DNA of 64,000 bases, from NCBI GenBank assembly GCA_026707745.1, contig JAPOWG010000085.1, positions 1 through 64,000 on the forward strand. The letters run 5' to 3'. The notes beneath the pieces were generated by a model. It saw only the letters and a list, made by a program, of their open reading frames with translations. It did not search any database and was not told where the DNA came from. This stretch comes from Chloroflexota bacterium. GTDB taxonomy: Bacteria; Chloroflexota; Anaerolineae; Aggregatilineales; Phototrophicaceae. This document shows, in pieces, positions 1 through 9,364 of this stretch; the stretch's first letter is position 1, and the number at the start of each line of letters is the position of its first letter. Position numbers and translations under genes: made by a program.

Positions 1-167
1 ACATACTGTATCTATACGGTTACCCAAAAAGGGGCATTTTATGGGTATTTCATGGACACTGTTTCAGTATATAACGCCACCTTGCGCGCAGCGCCCGCGC
101 CATAATGACGGACAAGCCCTATAATGGAATTGCGCCGACCGCATAACAATGAAGGAGCGACGCTGAT

Positions 168-1493
168 ATGCGCATGATCGATATTATCGGCAAGAAACGC
201 GATGGCGAGTCCTTGACCGCCGAGGAAATTCGGCATTTTGTGGAAGCCTATACGGCGGGAACGATCCCGGACTATCAGGTATCGGCCCTGTTGATGGCGA
301 TCATCTTTCAAGGCATGGATCGGGGCGAGATTGTCGCCTTGACCATTGCCATGGCCGAATCCGGCGACATGCTGGATCTCTCCGATATCCTCGACTACGC
401 GGTTGACAAACATTCCTCCGGCGGCGTCGGCGACAAAACCAGCCTGGTGGTATTGCCCTTGGTGGCGGCTTTTGGCGTGCCAATTGCCAAGATGAGCGGC
501 CGCGGACTCGGTTTCACGGGAGGAACATTGGACAAGCTGGAGTCGATCGCTGGCTTCAATGTGAACCTGTCCGAGGATCAATTTCGGCGGGTCGCCCGCG
601 ATACCGGGCTGGTGCTCGCCGGTCAAAGCAAATCCCTGGCGCCGGCTGACGGAAAACTATACGCGCTGCGCGATGTCACCGGCACCGTCGCCAGCTTGCC
701 GCTGATGGCGAGCAGCATCATGAGCAAAAAACTGGCGGCGGGCGCCAATGGCATTGTGCTCGATGTCAAGCTGGGACAAGGCGCCTTCATGAAAACCCTG
801 GATGAAGCGCGGCAACTGGCGACCATCATGGTGCGGATTGGCGTCGACGCCGGCCGAGACATGGTAGCGCTCTTGTCGGATATGAATCAGCCGCTGGGAG
901 TCGCGGTTGGCAACGCCTTGGAAGTTGCCGAGGCGGTAAAGACGCTTCGAGGGCAGGGACCCGCGGATTTTGAAGCGCATTGCGTCGAGGTCGCCGCGTA
1001 TATGCTCCGCCTGGCGGGCCAGGGGAAACGCTGGCTTGACCCGCGCGAGACAAGCGATGACCTACGGCGGATGCTGCGTGGCGGCGCCGCACTGGAGCAT
1101 TTTCGCAGAATGGTCGAGGTTCAGGGTGGCGATGTCGCGCGGATTGACGATCTCGGCAAGCTGCCGCAAGCGCAAATCAGAGAGGAACTGCGCGCCGCGG
1201 AAGATGGCTACATCGGCGGCATACACGCGGATAAAGTCGGTTTGGCTACGCTGGCGCTGGGGGCGGGCCGGGCTACCAAAGCTGAGTCAATTGATCACGC
1301 GGTTGGCATCGAGGTGCACGCCAATGTGGGCGATGCAGTCGCCCGCAATGATCTGCTGATGACCATACACGCCAATGGGCAGGACGCGCTGCGACAAGCG
1401 CGGTCGCTACTCGACGGCGCTGTCGTTTATAGCGATACGCCGGTCGACCCGCTACCGCTATTCTATGGCGTCATCGACGGGGCGGACGTCTAG
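168..1493 (+). CDS. pdp: Pyrimidine-nucleoside (thymidine) phosphorylase
   Basis: Cytosolic enzyme that phosphorolyses thymidine, deoxyuridine or uridine to the base and (deoxy)ribose 1-phosphate for salvage. The 441 residues match the family's usual length. The N-terminal helical domain begins MRMIDIIGKKRDGESLT. The phosphate-binding KHSSGGVGDK motif lies near residue 82, followed by the KMSGRGLGFTGGTLDKLES signature. AAGGAG (151-156) precedes the ATG, and a TATAAT sits at 120-125 without a clear -35. It converges with the LppC-like gene and overlaps it by 4 bp. Thymidine-specific (DeoA) versus broad pyrimidine (Pdp) specificity is not resolved; the length and motifs fit Pdp slightly better. 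Confidence 0.93.
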   Translation: MRMIDIIGKKRDGESLTAEEIRHFVEAYTAGTIPDYQVSALLMAIIFQGMDRGEIVALTIAMAESGDMLDLSDILDYAVDKHSSGGVGDKTSLVVLPLVAAFGVPIAKMSGRGLGFTGGTLDKLESIAGFNVNLSEDQFRRVARDTGLVLAGQSKSLAPADGKLYALRDVTGTVASLPLMASSIMSKKLAAGANGIVLDVKLGQGAFMKTLDEARQLATIMVRIGVDAGRDMVALLSDMNQPLGVAVGNALEVAEAVKTLRGQGPADFEAHCVEVAAYMLRLAGQGKRWLDPRETSDDLRRMLRGGAALEHFRRMVEVQGGDVARIDDLGKLPQAQIREELRAAEDGYIGGIHADKVGLATLALGAGRATKAESIDHAVGIEVHANVGDAVARNDLLMTIHANGQDALRQARSLLDGAVVYSDTPVDPLPLFYGVIDGADV

Positions 1494-2233
1494 GCGGATA
1501 GCGGCACCAGATCGCTCCCCTGGAACTGGTATCGATGAATCGGCGCCTCTCGCCAATAGCCGCCGTCGAAACTGATCTTTCCATTGAGGCCGTCAAGGGC
1601 AATGTCGCTCAGTTCGCTTCCATCGGCGATCGAGACGAGAGCCAGTCGAGCCAGGTCATAGGTCAAGGTGGCCAGCCAATTGGGCTCTGGAAACTGTTGG
1701 TCGCCGCCGACATAGCGCGCGGAAAACTGGGCGTCCGGCAGCGATCCATTGCTCCTGAAGGTTTCTTGCGGCGTCCCGTCGCCGCTGATAATTCGCCTTG
1801 CGATGAGCAGGTCGTCCTGCGCGCCCGTTTCAGCTCTTTGTCGATCCGTCGCATACAGGCTGTCCTCGTCCGCGCGATTGTGCCCCCAATTGCCGACGAG
1901 TATCATGGCTTTGTCGTTGACCTGCTGGGTCAATGGATGCGTAGCCGCTTCTCCCAGGGCGATGATCGCGTCAACCGCGCTATCGAGATTGAGCGCCCGC
2001 ATTCGCCTGCTTGCCGAATTGACGTCTCCACCATCATCTACCGGCAGCAGTTGAACGTTATCGAGACCTGCCTCGGACATGGCCAAACGAAGTGCGTAGA
2101 GCGCGTTGTAACCGAGCTCTCGGTACTGTCCTTCAAAGGGCGCCAGCAGGGCGATCTTGCGGATCTCCATGGGCTGCAGAAGGCCGCAGGCGGCCAACTG
2201 TACTGTCAACACAATCCAGGCCGCCAGGCGCAT
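1490..2233 (-). CDS. LppC/LpoA-like periplasmic lipoprotein (substrate-binding fold)
   Basis: Predicted lipoprotein of 247 residues. The start at 2233 gives a classic lipoprotein signal (MRLAAWIVLTVQLAAC, lipobox LAAC). The mature part opens with KIALLAPFEGQYRELGYNAL, the pattern of type-1 periplasmic-binding folds such as LppC/LpoA, the penicillin-binding-protein activators. It lies directly downstream of mltG on the same strand (31 bp gap), which supports a role in envelope or peptidoglycan work. An alternative ATG at 2275 would overlap mltG by 11 bp and spoil the signal peptide. It is shorter than enterobacterial LpoA because the TPR half is absent. The family assignment is inferred from fold-like motifs and context. 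Confidence 0.62.
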   Translation of the reverse strand: MRLAAWIVLTVQLAACGLLQPMEIRKIALLAPFEGQYRELGYNALYALRLAMSEAGLDNVQLLPVDDGGDVNSASRRMRALNLDSAVDAIIALGEAATHPLTQQVNDKAMILVGNWGHNRADEDSLYATDRQRAETGAQDDLLIARRIISGDGTPQETFRSNGSLPDAQFSARYVGGDQQFPEPNWLATLTYDLARLALVSIADGSELSDIALDGLNGKISFDGGYWREAPIHRYQFQGSDLVPLSA

Positions 2234-2264
2234 GGCCGAGGAACCGAGGCGGGGACGCTCCCCT

Positions 2265-3431
2265 TCAACAGCCATTTGCCACATGCTCGTCAAAAGTGAC
2301 GGCAAAATTATGAAAATGAGAGTTGTCACAAGCGGCGCGGAAATAGTAAAAGTTGGATTCGGCCGGATATATGGCGGCCTGAATGGCGGAAAGGCCCGGG
2401 CTCGCGATCGGACCCGGTGGCAATCCGCCGAAGAGATACGTGTTGTAGGGCGACATGACTTGCCGGTAGTCGGCGCGCGTGATATTGGGCCACCAACCAT
2501 CACGACTTCCTTGAAGCCCATATTGCACGGTGGGGTCGGCTTCCAGCTTCATGTTGATCGCCAGACGATTGCGATAGACGCCGGCGATGTCATCGTGCTC
2601 CTCTCGCCAGACCGCTTCCCGTTCAACTATTGACGCCAGGGTCACGATCTGATGCATGGTAAATCCCTGAGCCAGGGCGTCCGCCCGCAATTGATCGCCG
2701 GCACGATCGCGAAAGGTATCCAGCAGGAAACCCCGCAAGGCAATCGGGCTGATATCGGGCGGCAACTGATAAGTATCGGGAAACAGGAAACCTTCCAGAG
2801 ACGCGCCCGCCGGTATGCCCGCCCAGCCGGCGAAGTCGGACGGCAAGTCCGCGCCCGCCTGAACCGTCCCCAGAAATTCGTCGCCGGTGAACCCGAAGAG
2901 GCCGTTGCTGTCGATCAAGGCGGCGATCTCTTCAATACGGGCGCCTTCTACGGTTCGGAAAAGGATGTGGCTCGAGCTTGAATCGGTAAGCAGAGGCGCT
3001 ATTTCGGCGATTGACAATGTTTCGTTCAGGAAATAGACACCAGCCTCGAACTTGCGGTCCAAACCTTCGACGCGCGCGTAATCCAGGAAAAGTTGCTTGT
3101 CTCGGATCAAGCTCGCGTCGAAAAGGGAGGAGGCAATTGCGGCGGCGTCGGCGCCGGGCCGTATCGTGAAGCGAATCGCGCCCTCGCCCTTGCCGTAGGG
3201 CGCGAAGAGTTCGCTTTGATGTTCTCTCAGTTGCAGATGCAATAATGCCACTCGCGCAAGTTCGACGATTTGCCCATCAGTGATGGCATAAGCCACAGCG
3301 AAGGCGACGACAAGGCCAATCGCCAGAAAGATGGCTCCTAAAACAAACCCTTGAATCGCGCGCCGCGGTTGCAATCTTTGGCAATCCCTCAATACTCGCT
3401 TGTTTTGCTGATCCTCAACATTGGCAAGCAA
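2265..3431 (-). CDS. mltG: Endolytic murein transglycosylase MltG (YceG-like)
   Basis: Inner-membrane lytic transglycosylase that cleaves nascent glycan strands and so sets their length. The 388 residues start with a short cytoplasmic tail, then one membrane helix (about residues 27-50), then the YceG domain. Visible signatures are ASIVEREA, containing the catalytic Glu, with NRL and ADPTVQYG after it, as in characterised MltG proteins. The start is TTG with AAGGGA just upstream; no ATG is available before the membrane helix. It is probably co-transcribed with the downstream lipoprotein gene. Confidence 0.93.
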   Translation of the reverse strand: MLANVEDQQNKRVLRDCQRLQPRRAIQGFVLGAIFLAIGLVVAFAVAYAITDGQIVELARVALLHLQLREHQSELFAPYGKGEGAIRFTIRPGADAAAIASSLFDASLIRDKQLFLDYARVEGLDRKFEAGVYFLNETLSIAEIAPLLTDSSSSHILFRTVEGARIEEIAALIDSNGLFGFTGDEFLGTVQAGADLPSDFAGWAGIPAGASLEGFLFPDTYQLPPDISPIALRGFLLDTFRDRAGDQLRADALAQGFTMHQIVTLASIVEREAVWREEHDDIAGVYRNRLAINMKLEADPTVQYGLQGSRDGWWPNITRADYRQVMSPYNTYLFGGLPPGPIASPGLSAIQAAIYPAESNFYYFRAACDNSHFHNFAVTFDEHVANGC

Positions 3432-3455
3432 TGTCCCTTGAAAAAAAGCGCTCGC

Positions 3456-4661
3456 CTATGGTTCTGGCGTCAGAGTCGGAATTTGCTGGTGTTCCGCGTT
3501 TACAATTATAGAGCCTAGCGAACGCGTGATGCTTATCCAGGTCCGGCCGGGGCGCAATGGAATCACTTCATTATTGCCAAGCATCAATTGCAGGGCTTCC
3601 CCGGGCCTGCTTCCCAGGCGTTTCCAGAATCCGACAAAGATGACGCCGTCACGGAAAACGTAAGCGCGACCGCTGTCCCACAAGGCAACTTCGAGCGATT
3701 CGTTGGTGGCGCCCGGCGGGAAGAGATCGGGCCGGCGGCGATGCGGGACCTCGAGAATCACCAGGTTGTCCGCCCAGAGTTGCTGGCCATCGGCGGCATC
3801 GAAATGCGGCTCGTGATCCGTATAGCGCAGGTAAGTCCGGCTCTGCTCGTCGTATTGCCAGCGGGCATTGGTCCGCCAAGACCAGTTAATGAAAATATCG
3901 CGCGCGGCAATACCGCCGATGTCGGTGCTCTCGCTGAAGGCAAATCCCACCGCGCGGAAACCAGTATTCACATTGCGGCGCGTGGCTACCTCCCACATGC
4001 GACGAGTATCGCCAAAAAGCGTATGCTCGTAGTCACGCTCTGTCAATGTGGTATCGCGGCAAAAACCGGCACTATCGCAATTGTCGCCAATCGAAGGCGA
4101 TATCAGCCGATACCGGTAGTTGGAATTCAAATAAATCTTGCGTATGGGCTCACTGGTGCCGGAATATGCCAGGAGCGCCGAGTACATGGTGAGCAACTCG
4201 ATATCGAGAAGACGTCCACTGCGTACCGAACCGACGCGTTCCGGCGCGTTGCTTCGATAGACCGCCGCAAAACGCGTGACGTTGCCTTCAGCCTCGTATT
4301 CGAAGACGAGGTCCGCTGCGTTCACGCCGTGTTGCGGCCGCACGACGGGCGGGTGATTGGAGATCTTGACGATCAGATTGCGGCGGGCGCGCACTTCGTC
4401 ATTTGGATAGGGCAATCCGGTCATCGGATTGTAGCCGTCCGGATAATCGTAGGGACCGATTAGGACTGCCGAGCTCGGTGTGGGTGTCGCAGTCGCGACT
4501 GCAGATTGCGCCCCGACAAGCGCAGCGGGCGTCGAAGTCGCGAAAACCTGACCCGTCTGGGTCGCGGCGTTGCTCTGAGCCTTGGTTCCGATTCCCGCCA
4601 GCGCAACCGCAGCGGCGAGTACAGCTATCAAAACCTGGCGTCTTTGACCGGTCAAGCCCAT
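3456..4661 (-). CDS. DUF3048 (YerB-like) secreted protein
   Basis: Exported protein of unknown biochemical function. The ATG at 4661 is chosen because AGAGGA lies 5 nt upstream and it begins directly with a signal segment (residues 8-25). Longer starts at 4676 and 4688 (TTG) lack a ribosome site. After a low-complexity Ala/Thr/Pro linker, the domain opens with NPMTGLPY and contains ISNHPPVVRPQHGVNAADLV and RVGSVRSGR, hallmarks of DUF3048 (Bacillus YerB). It follows the same strand as mltG with a 24-bp gap, suggesting an envelope-related transcription unit. The function is not known. Confidence 0.85.
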   Translation of the reverse strand: MGLTGQRRQVLIAVLAAAVALAGIGTKAQSNAATQTGQVFATSTPAALVGAQSAVATATPTPSSAVLIGPYDYPDGYNPMTGLPYPNDEVRARRNLIVKISNHPPVVRPQHGVNAADLVFEYEAEGNVTRFAAVYRSNAPERVGSVRSGRLLDIELLTMYSALLAYSGTSEPIRKIYLNSNYRYRLISPSIGDNCDSAGFCRDTTLTERDYEHTLFGDTRRMWEVATRRNVNTGFRAVGFAFSESTDIGGIAARDIFINWSWRTNARWQYDEQSRTYLRYTDHEPHFDAADGQQLWADNLVILEVPHRRRPDLFPPGATNESLEVALWDSGRAYVFRDGVIFVGFWKRLGSRPGEALQLMLGNNEVIPLRPGRTWISITRSLGSIIVNAEHQQIPTLTPEP

Positions 4662-4785
4662 GTAGTCCTCTCGCATGGCTAGCTTCAAAACAGGGGACAG
4701 TATAGGGAAGTGATACTCACTTCGGCAAGGGACAGTCAGTATAATAGGGGGATCGTAGCTTTGTTAAAAGCGCAACGGAGACGAC

Positions 4786-5634
4786 ATGGAAAAGCGGCGC
4801 CTGCTGATTAGCTTCGCGCATCCCGATGACGAGAGTTTTGGCTTGGGTGCCGCCATCCCCAAATGGATTGATGACGGCGTCGACGTCTACCTTATTTGCG
4901 CCACAAACGGTGATGTAGGAACGGTGCCGCCACATTTGCAAGACAAACACCGAACGGTCGCGGACCTGCGCTTGAGCGAGTTGGAATGCGCCCGTCAACA
5001 TCTCGATTTCAAAGAGGTCTTTCTGTTGGGTTATCGAGACAGCGGCATGACGGGCAGCGAAACGTCACAGCATCCCGATTCGCTCTGCTTTCAGTGGGAG
5101 CATGATCCTGAGTGCGTGACGGGGGCTGTTGGGGAGGTGATGCGCCAGATACGCCCTCAAGTGGTGGTCACCTTCAACCGATACGGCGGCTATGGCCATC
5201 CTGATCACATCGCGATTCAACGGGCTACCGAATGCGCATTTCACCGCTTGCGGAACGGCGATCTTCCAGCCGCTTGCAAGCCGCAAAAGCTCTATTACGC
5301 CGCCTTCCCGACGGCAGTGCTTTGGGCGCGGATCCTGACAGCCAGGCTACAGGGGCAAGATCCGCGCCGAATGGGCATTAACCGGGACATTGATGTTGTC
5401 AAAATCCTCGACCACGTCGAGCCAAGCCACGCGCGCATCCCGATCGCCAATTACCTGGATATTTGGGAGCGCGCCAGTCGTTGTCACGCCAGCCAGGGAG
5501 GCGGACGCATCACGCGCACGGCGCGCTGGCTAAGGCGAATCTTGTATAGCAAGCAGGGCTTCACGCGGGCTTTTCCGACGCCGAATCACAGTCGCGTTGA
5601 CGAAGATGACCTCTTTGACGGCGTCAGTGTGTGA
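4786..5634 (+). CDS. PIG-L/LmbE family deacetylase
   Basis: Zinc-dependent N-deacetylase of the PIG-L superfamily, which acts on GlcNAc-type sugars or thiol-conjugate precursors. The N-terminal zinc motif AHPDDE (residues 11-16) and the later GHPDHIA supply the metal ligands. At 282 residues it is of usual size, somewhat longer than the minimal domain. A GGAG ribosome site precedes the ATG, and TATAAT occurs at 4740-4745. It is divergent from the DUF3048 gene and convergent with tgt. A BshB/MshB-like role cannot be decided because no other thiol-pathway genes are nearby. Confidence 0.88.
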   Translation: MEKRRLLISFAHPDDESFGLGAAIPKWIDDGVDVYLICATNGDVGTVPPHLQDKHRTVADLRLSELECARQHLDFKEVFLLGYRDSGMTGSETSQHPDSLCFQWEHDPECVTGAVGEVMRQIRPQVVVTFNRYGGYGHPDHIAIQRATECAFHRLRNGDLPAACKPQKLYYAAFPTAVLWARILTARLQGQDPRRMGINRDIDVVKILDHVEPSHARIPIANYLDIWERASRCHASQGGGRITRTARWLRRILYSKQGFTRAFPTPNHSRVDEDDLFDGVSV

Positions 5635-5656
5635 ATCAAGAATCAAGCGCTGCCAG

Positions 5657-6772
5657 TCAGCCATCCCCCACCGGTCGAAGGTAATCGGCCAGAAACTGCG
5701 ATGCGTAACTTTCGAGTCGACCGTCGATGATCGCCCGCCGCATTTTTGCCACGTGACTGACGAGAAAATCGATGTTGTGCAAGCTAATCAAGTAATGCGC
5801 CAACAGCTCTTTGGCGACGACGAGATGGCGCAGATAGGCGCGCGAGAACCCGCTGGCATAATTGTCCAGCCTTGGATCAATGGATGATTCATCTCTCTTG
5901 TAGCGGGCATTGCGCAGGTTAATGCGGCCGCTGTGCGTGAAGGCTGCCGCGTGCCTCGCCAGCCGAGTTGGTATGACGCAGTCGAAGATGTCGACACCGC
6001 GCATGATGCCTTCGACCAGATCATCGGGTTCCCCAACACCCATCAAATAACGGGGCCGATCAAGCGGCAAGCAGGGAATCGTATGGTCCAAAGTTCGGTA
6101 CATCTCGGGTTTTGTCTCGCCAACGGCCAGTCCACCGATGGCATAGCCCTTCAGATCAAGCGACGTCGCGAACGCCGCTGAACCCTCGCGCAGGTCGGGG
6201 AAGATCCCGCCTTGAACGATGCCGAACAAAGCTTGCCCCGAATCGTCGGGATGCGCCCCCCGGCATTCGACCAGCCAGCGATGGGTTCGTTTGAGCGCCC
6301 TCTCGACTTCCGCCCGATCCTTTGGCGCCGGGCATTGATCGAATGCCATGATGATATCGGCGCCCAGGTTCTGCTGGATCTGCATGGATCGTCGCGGGTC
6401 CAGTCGCTTGCGGCTGCCGTCAAGGTGGCTACGGAAGGTGACGCCTTCTTCGTCAATAGCGTTGGTTTCGGCCAGGCTAAAGATCTGGAATCCGCCGGAA
6501 TCGGTCAAGATCGGCCCCTGCCAGCGCATGAATTCGTGCAAGCCGCCCATGTCGCGGATGAGCTCGTCGCCCGGCCTCAGAAAGAGGTGGTAGGTATTGG
6601 AAAGGAGCAGGCTCACATCGAGCGCTTCGAGGTCCTTTGGCGGCACGGCCTTTACGGTGGCGGCTGTGCCCACCGGCGCAAAGACGGGCGTGGGGATATC
6701 GCCATGCGGCGTATGGAGGATGCCAGCGCGCGCTTGTCCGTCCGTGGCGATGATTTCGAATTCAAAGGACAT
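5657..6772 (-). CDS. tgt: Queuine/preQ1 tRNA-ribosyltransferase
   Basis: Exchanges guanine at position 34 of GUN-anticodon tRNAs for preQ1 in queuosine biosynthesis. The 371 residues match bacterial Tgt. TPVFAPVGT, the substrate-pocket GGFQIFSL, the FDQCP region and GGLAVGE are visible, and the catalytic Asp region IFDCVIPTRLARH is intact. The usual C-terminal CxCxxC zinc site is not recognisable: the segment reads RNARYKRDESSIDPRLDNYASG, where family members carry Cys residues, so zinc binding may be altered. GGGAGA lies 5 nt before the ATG, and a -10 like TATAAT lies at 6796-6801 (reverse). Confidence 0.9.
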   Translation of the reverse strand: MSFEFEIIATDGQARAGILHTPHGDIPTPVFAPVGTAATVKAVPPKDLEALDVSLLLSNTYHLFLRPGDELIRDMGGLHEFMRWQGPILTDSGGFQIFSLAETNAIDEEGVTFRSHLDGSRKRLDPRRSMQIQQNLGADIIMAFDQCPAPKDRAEVERALKRTHRWLVECRGAHPDDSGQALFGIVQGGIFPDLREGSAAFATSLDLKGYAIGGLAVGETKPEMYRTLDHTIPCLPLDRPRYLMGVGEPDDLVEGIMRGVDIFDCVIPTRLARHAAAFTHSGRINLRNARYKRDESSIDPRLDNYASGFSRAYLRHLVVAKELLAHYLISLHNIDFLVSHVAKMRRAIIDGRLESYASQFLADYLRPVGDG

Positions 6773-6824
6773 AAGCTCTCCCGCAAAACGCGAGCATTAT
6801 AGCACAGGGCGATCAAGACCAATT

Positions 6825-6840
6825 CCGCCCGCGCGGGCGG
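6825..6840. promoter_or_regulatory. Perfect 16-bp GC palindrome between divergent tgt and alr
   Basis: The sequence CCGCCCGCGCGGGCGG is a perfect palindrome in the tgt/alr divergent intergenic space, just upstream of the tgt -10 element. It could be an operator or a hairpin at the tgt 5' end. No regulator is implied by the sequence. Confidence 0.35.
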
Positions 6841-6987
6841 CCAATTAGCCCGTGTTATTGATAGCAGGCTTCAAATGCCACTGCTATACTGCTTGCCAAC
6901 GGCCTCGCTACGAGAGCCGTCAACAAGCAGGCAGTGGTTTGTATCCGTGAGTTCTACGGTCTCCAACGGGATGTATGAAAGGCCTTG

Positions 6988-8157
6988 ATGGGAAGAACAA
7001 GTGAACTTTCAACTCCAATAGCTGATGCTCTGAAGGATAGCGAAGTTGACATGCGGTCGCTGCGGCCGAGCCGCGTTGATATAGATCTCGAGGCGCTCGC
7101 ATCCAATCTGCGATTGATCAAGGCCAAGGTCGGCCCGGACACTGGAATTATGGCGGTGGTCAAGGCAAATGCCTATGGCCACGGCGCCGTCACCGTCGCG
7201 CGTATCGCCTTGCGAAACGGCGCCAGTTGCCTGGCGGTCGCCAATATGGCCGAGGCCCTTGAATTGCGCCGCGCCGGCATAGTCGCGCCGATCTTGGTCT
7301 TGAGTTACGTCCCGGTCGACTCCGTCGCAGCCGCCGTTCAACATGACATCACCGTATCGCTGTTTGACCAGCGGCAGGCCGCGCGATTTGAAATCGTAGC
7401 GAGAAGCGCCGGCGGCATTCTAAAGACGCATATCAAGGTCGATTCGGGAATGGGCCGGCTCGGCATATTGCCTGACGATGCGGGGGCTTTGGCGACGAAT
7501 TTGCGCTCATGTGAAGCCATTCTGGCGGAAGGCATATATACGCATTTTTCTGTCGCCGATGAAGACCCGCACTATACCGCTCAACAGCGCGCGACCTTTG
7601 AGAATGTGATAGCAACGATGCGCGAGGCTGGCTGCGCATTCAGGTATGTTCACGCCGCCAACTCCGCAGCGACCGTCAACTCCGCCGCCGGCTTTAACCT
7701 GGTTCGTCCCGGCTTGTTGCTTTATGGTTTGAAACCCTGCGAGTCCACGGCTTCTTTGGAAGGACTCCAGCCGGTAATGTCTTGGAAGACGGTCATTGCC
7801 CAGGTCAAGACCTTGCCGCCAAACTCGCCAGTCGGTTATGGCAACAGCTATCGGACCCGCGGCGAAGAAAAGATCGCGGTTCTGCCGGTGGGATACGCCG
7901 ACGGTTTGCGTCGATCGCCGCGGTCTTGGCGGGAGGTACTGGTGCATGGACGTCGAGCGCCGTTGGCGGGCCGCGTTAGCATGGAGAAAACCACCATCAA
8001 CGTCAGCCATATACCAGACGTGATCGCCGGCGACGAAGTTGTCTTACTGGGCAAGCAAGGCGATGATGAGATAAACGCGGACGAAGTCGCGGCGTGGATC
8101 GACAGCATTAACTATGAGGTGCTTACCTCGGTTTTGCCTCGCGTTCCTCGTATCTGA
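6988..8157 (+). CDS. alr: Alanine racemase
   Basis: PLP enzyme interconverting L- and D-alanine for peptidoglycan. The PLP lysine motif AVVKANAYGHG lies near residue 50. The catalytic tyrosine region is VGYGNSYRT, and the C-terminal beta domain includes LPVGYADGLRR and GRVSMEKTTINVS. At 389 residues it is the usual length. The ATG at 6988 has AAAGG 5 nt upstream. An internal ATG at 7051 would remove a non-conserved 21-residue leader and is a possible alternative. It converges with the SCO gene (10-bp gap). Confidence 0.94.
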   Translation: MGRTSELSTPIADALKDSEVDMRSLRPSRVDIDLEALASNLRLIKAKVGPDTGIMAVVKANAYGHGAVTVARIALRNGASCLAVANMAEALELRRAGIVAPILVLSYVPVDSVAAAVQHDITVSLFDQRQAARFEIVARSAGGILKTHIKVDSGMGRLGILPDDAGALATNLRSCEAILAEGIYTHFSVADEDPHYTAQQRATFENVIATMREAGCAFRYVHAANSAATVNSAAGFNLVRPGLLLYGLKPCESTASLEGLQPVMSWKTVIAQVKTLPPNSPVGYGNSYRTRGEEKIAVLPVGYADGLRRSPRSWREVLVHGRRAPLAGRVSMEKTTINVSHIPDVIAGDEVVLLGKQGDDEINADEVAAWIDSINYEVLTSVLPRVPRI

Positions 8158-8167
8158 TCCCTCCCAA

Positions 8168-8917
8168 TCAAGCAGCGAGCAGTTCCTCCAGGTCGGCGAC
8201 GATCCTGCCAGGCGGCAGGCCAAACTGGTAACGCCTGATCCAGCGACCGTTCCGGTCCAGCAGGAATGAGCCAGCGGTGTGATTCACGAGATAGCCGCCG
8301 CGCTTGTCCGGTTTAGTCATTTCAAAAGACAAGCCATAGTCAAGGCCTAAAGCCCGGACCGCCTCTTCCTCGCCCGACAATCCGATGATGCCATCCAATT
8401 CCCGCAGCGCAAAATAGCTGCGCAAAGCTTCGGGCGTATCGCGCTCGCCGTCTACACTGATGAACAGAAAAGCGACCTCTTCACTTGAGGAACCCAGAGA
8501 TTCGCGTATGCTGCGGAATTCGTTAAGCGTCAATGGACAGACGTCGGGGCAGTTTGTATAGCCGAAAGTTATCAAGACGAAATTATCTCGCAGGTCGACG
8601 AGACTCACTGACTTGTTGGATTGGTCGCGCAGGGTGAAATCCGGCATCGCTAGCGGCGGATCTATGATGATAGAACCGTCGAACTCTGGCGCGGCGCCCC
8701 CCTCGAAACTGTCTGTTTGGGGGTTGGCGCCGGGGTACATCCGGCCGTAGGCAATGGCCATCGCCAGGGCGGCAATGCCAACGAGCAGCGCGGAAATAAG
8801 GCCCAACTGAATCCGCCTGAGCAGGTAGCCTCTGATGCTTGTCTTGGCTTGCTTTCGTTCCGCCACGTCCGTTGACCTGATCTCGTCATTTGCTTGCCCG
8901 GGAACGGGCCGCCGCAA
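8168..8917 (-). CDS. SCO1/SenC-family copper chaperone/thioredoxin-like protein
   Basis: Membrane-anchored SCO protein, a family that delivers copper to cytochrome oxidase or acts as a thiol-disulfide reductase. One N-terminal membrane helix (about residues 36-57) is followed by a thioredoxin fold with the metal/redox motif NCPDVCP and a later conserved His (VNHTAG). Length is typical. The first codon at 8917 is TTG, and a GTG at 8866 is an alternative start closer to the membrane helix. No cytochrome oxidase genes occur in the window. Confidence 0.88.
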   Translation of the reverse strand: MRRPVPGQANDEIRSTDVAERKQAKTSIRGYLLRRIQLGLISALLVGIAALAMAIAYGRMYPGANPQTDSFEGGAAPEFDGSIIIDPPLAMPDFTLRDQSNKSVSLVDLRDNFVLITFGYTNCPDVCPLTLNEFRSIRESLGSSSEEVAFLFISVDGERDTPEALRSYFALRELDGIIGLSGEEEAVRALGLDYGLSFEMTKPDKRGGYLVNHTAGSFLLDRNGRWIRRYQFGLPPGRIVADLEELLAA

Positions 8918-9324
8918 GTGAATGATTTCAACGCGATTATATCAATTGTCGACCGGACAAAGTAGATGCTTAAGCGACTGCGAAAGTTGATTGTGTATCG
9001 AAGTCGGTTGATATTGAGAACTACAACCACAGACGGCCGGTAGGGGCGATCCGCTGGAGTCTGTTGAAAAGGCACCCCCATCCCCCGATCCCTTCCCCAA
9101 AATGAGCTGAGGAGCGGACATGTCTGAAGTAACACGGCACGATCGCGACGGGTCAGCTAGTAGCCGCCCCCTACATTTCTATCGCATTCCGGCGCTGATA
9201 GGTTATGAGTACAATATTTTTGTGAGCCAAGTCGTGACTTGCGAGCGTCTGCGGGCTTGCCCTTCACTGAGCTCGCCACGGCTCCAGATTCACTGTTATC
9301 GCCACTCCATAGAGGGCTCATGTA
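8918..9324. other. Gene-free stretch with dispersed repeat
   Basis: The left part holds one copy of the TATCGAAGTCGGTTG repeat (8996-9072), followed by a C-rich segment and the phrase GAGGAGCGGACATGT, which recurs near 21450 and 37290. No credible coding region is seen. The right end leads into the gcv promoter. Confidence 0.6.
8996..9072 (+). repeat. Dispersed repeat R3 (TATCGAAGTCGGTTG element), copy 1
   Basis: Shares TATCGAAGTCGGTTGA, the AGAACnaCAac segment and GGTAGGGGCGATCCG with copies at 38360-38436 (same strand) and 48019-48074 (opposite strand). It is intergenic and non-coding. Confidence 0.7.
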
Positions 9325-9353
9325 TTGCAGCGCAGCGCGAATCGCGCTACAAT
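9325..9353 (+). promoter_or_regulatory. Promoter of the gcv operon
   Basis: TTGCAG (9325-9330) and TACAAT (9348-9353) are separated by exactly 17 bp, placing the start of transcription near 9360, a few bases before the glycine riboswitch. Confidence 0.75.
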
Positions 9354-9364
9354 GACGATACCTA

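Noticed and set aside
39..626. Long reading frame opposite the pyrimidine-nucleoside phosphorylase gene
   Set aside because: It is the complement of a well-supported gene in GC-rich codon usage; no domain is recognisable.
2234..2521. 96-residue N-terminal extension of the LppC-like lipoprotein
   Set aside because: It lies mostly inside mltG, and the lipoprotein signal begins exactly at 2233.
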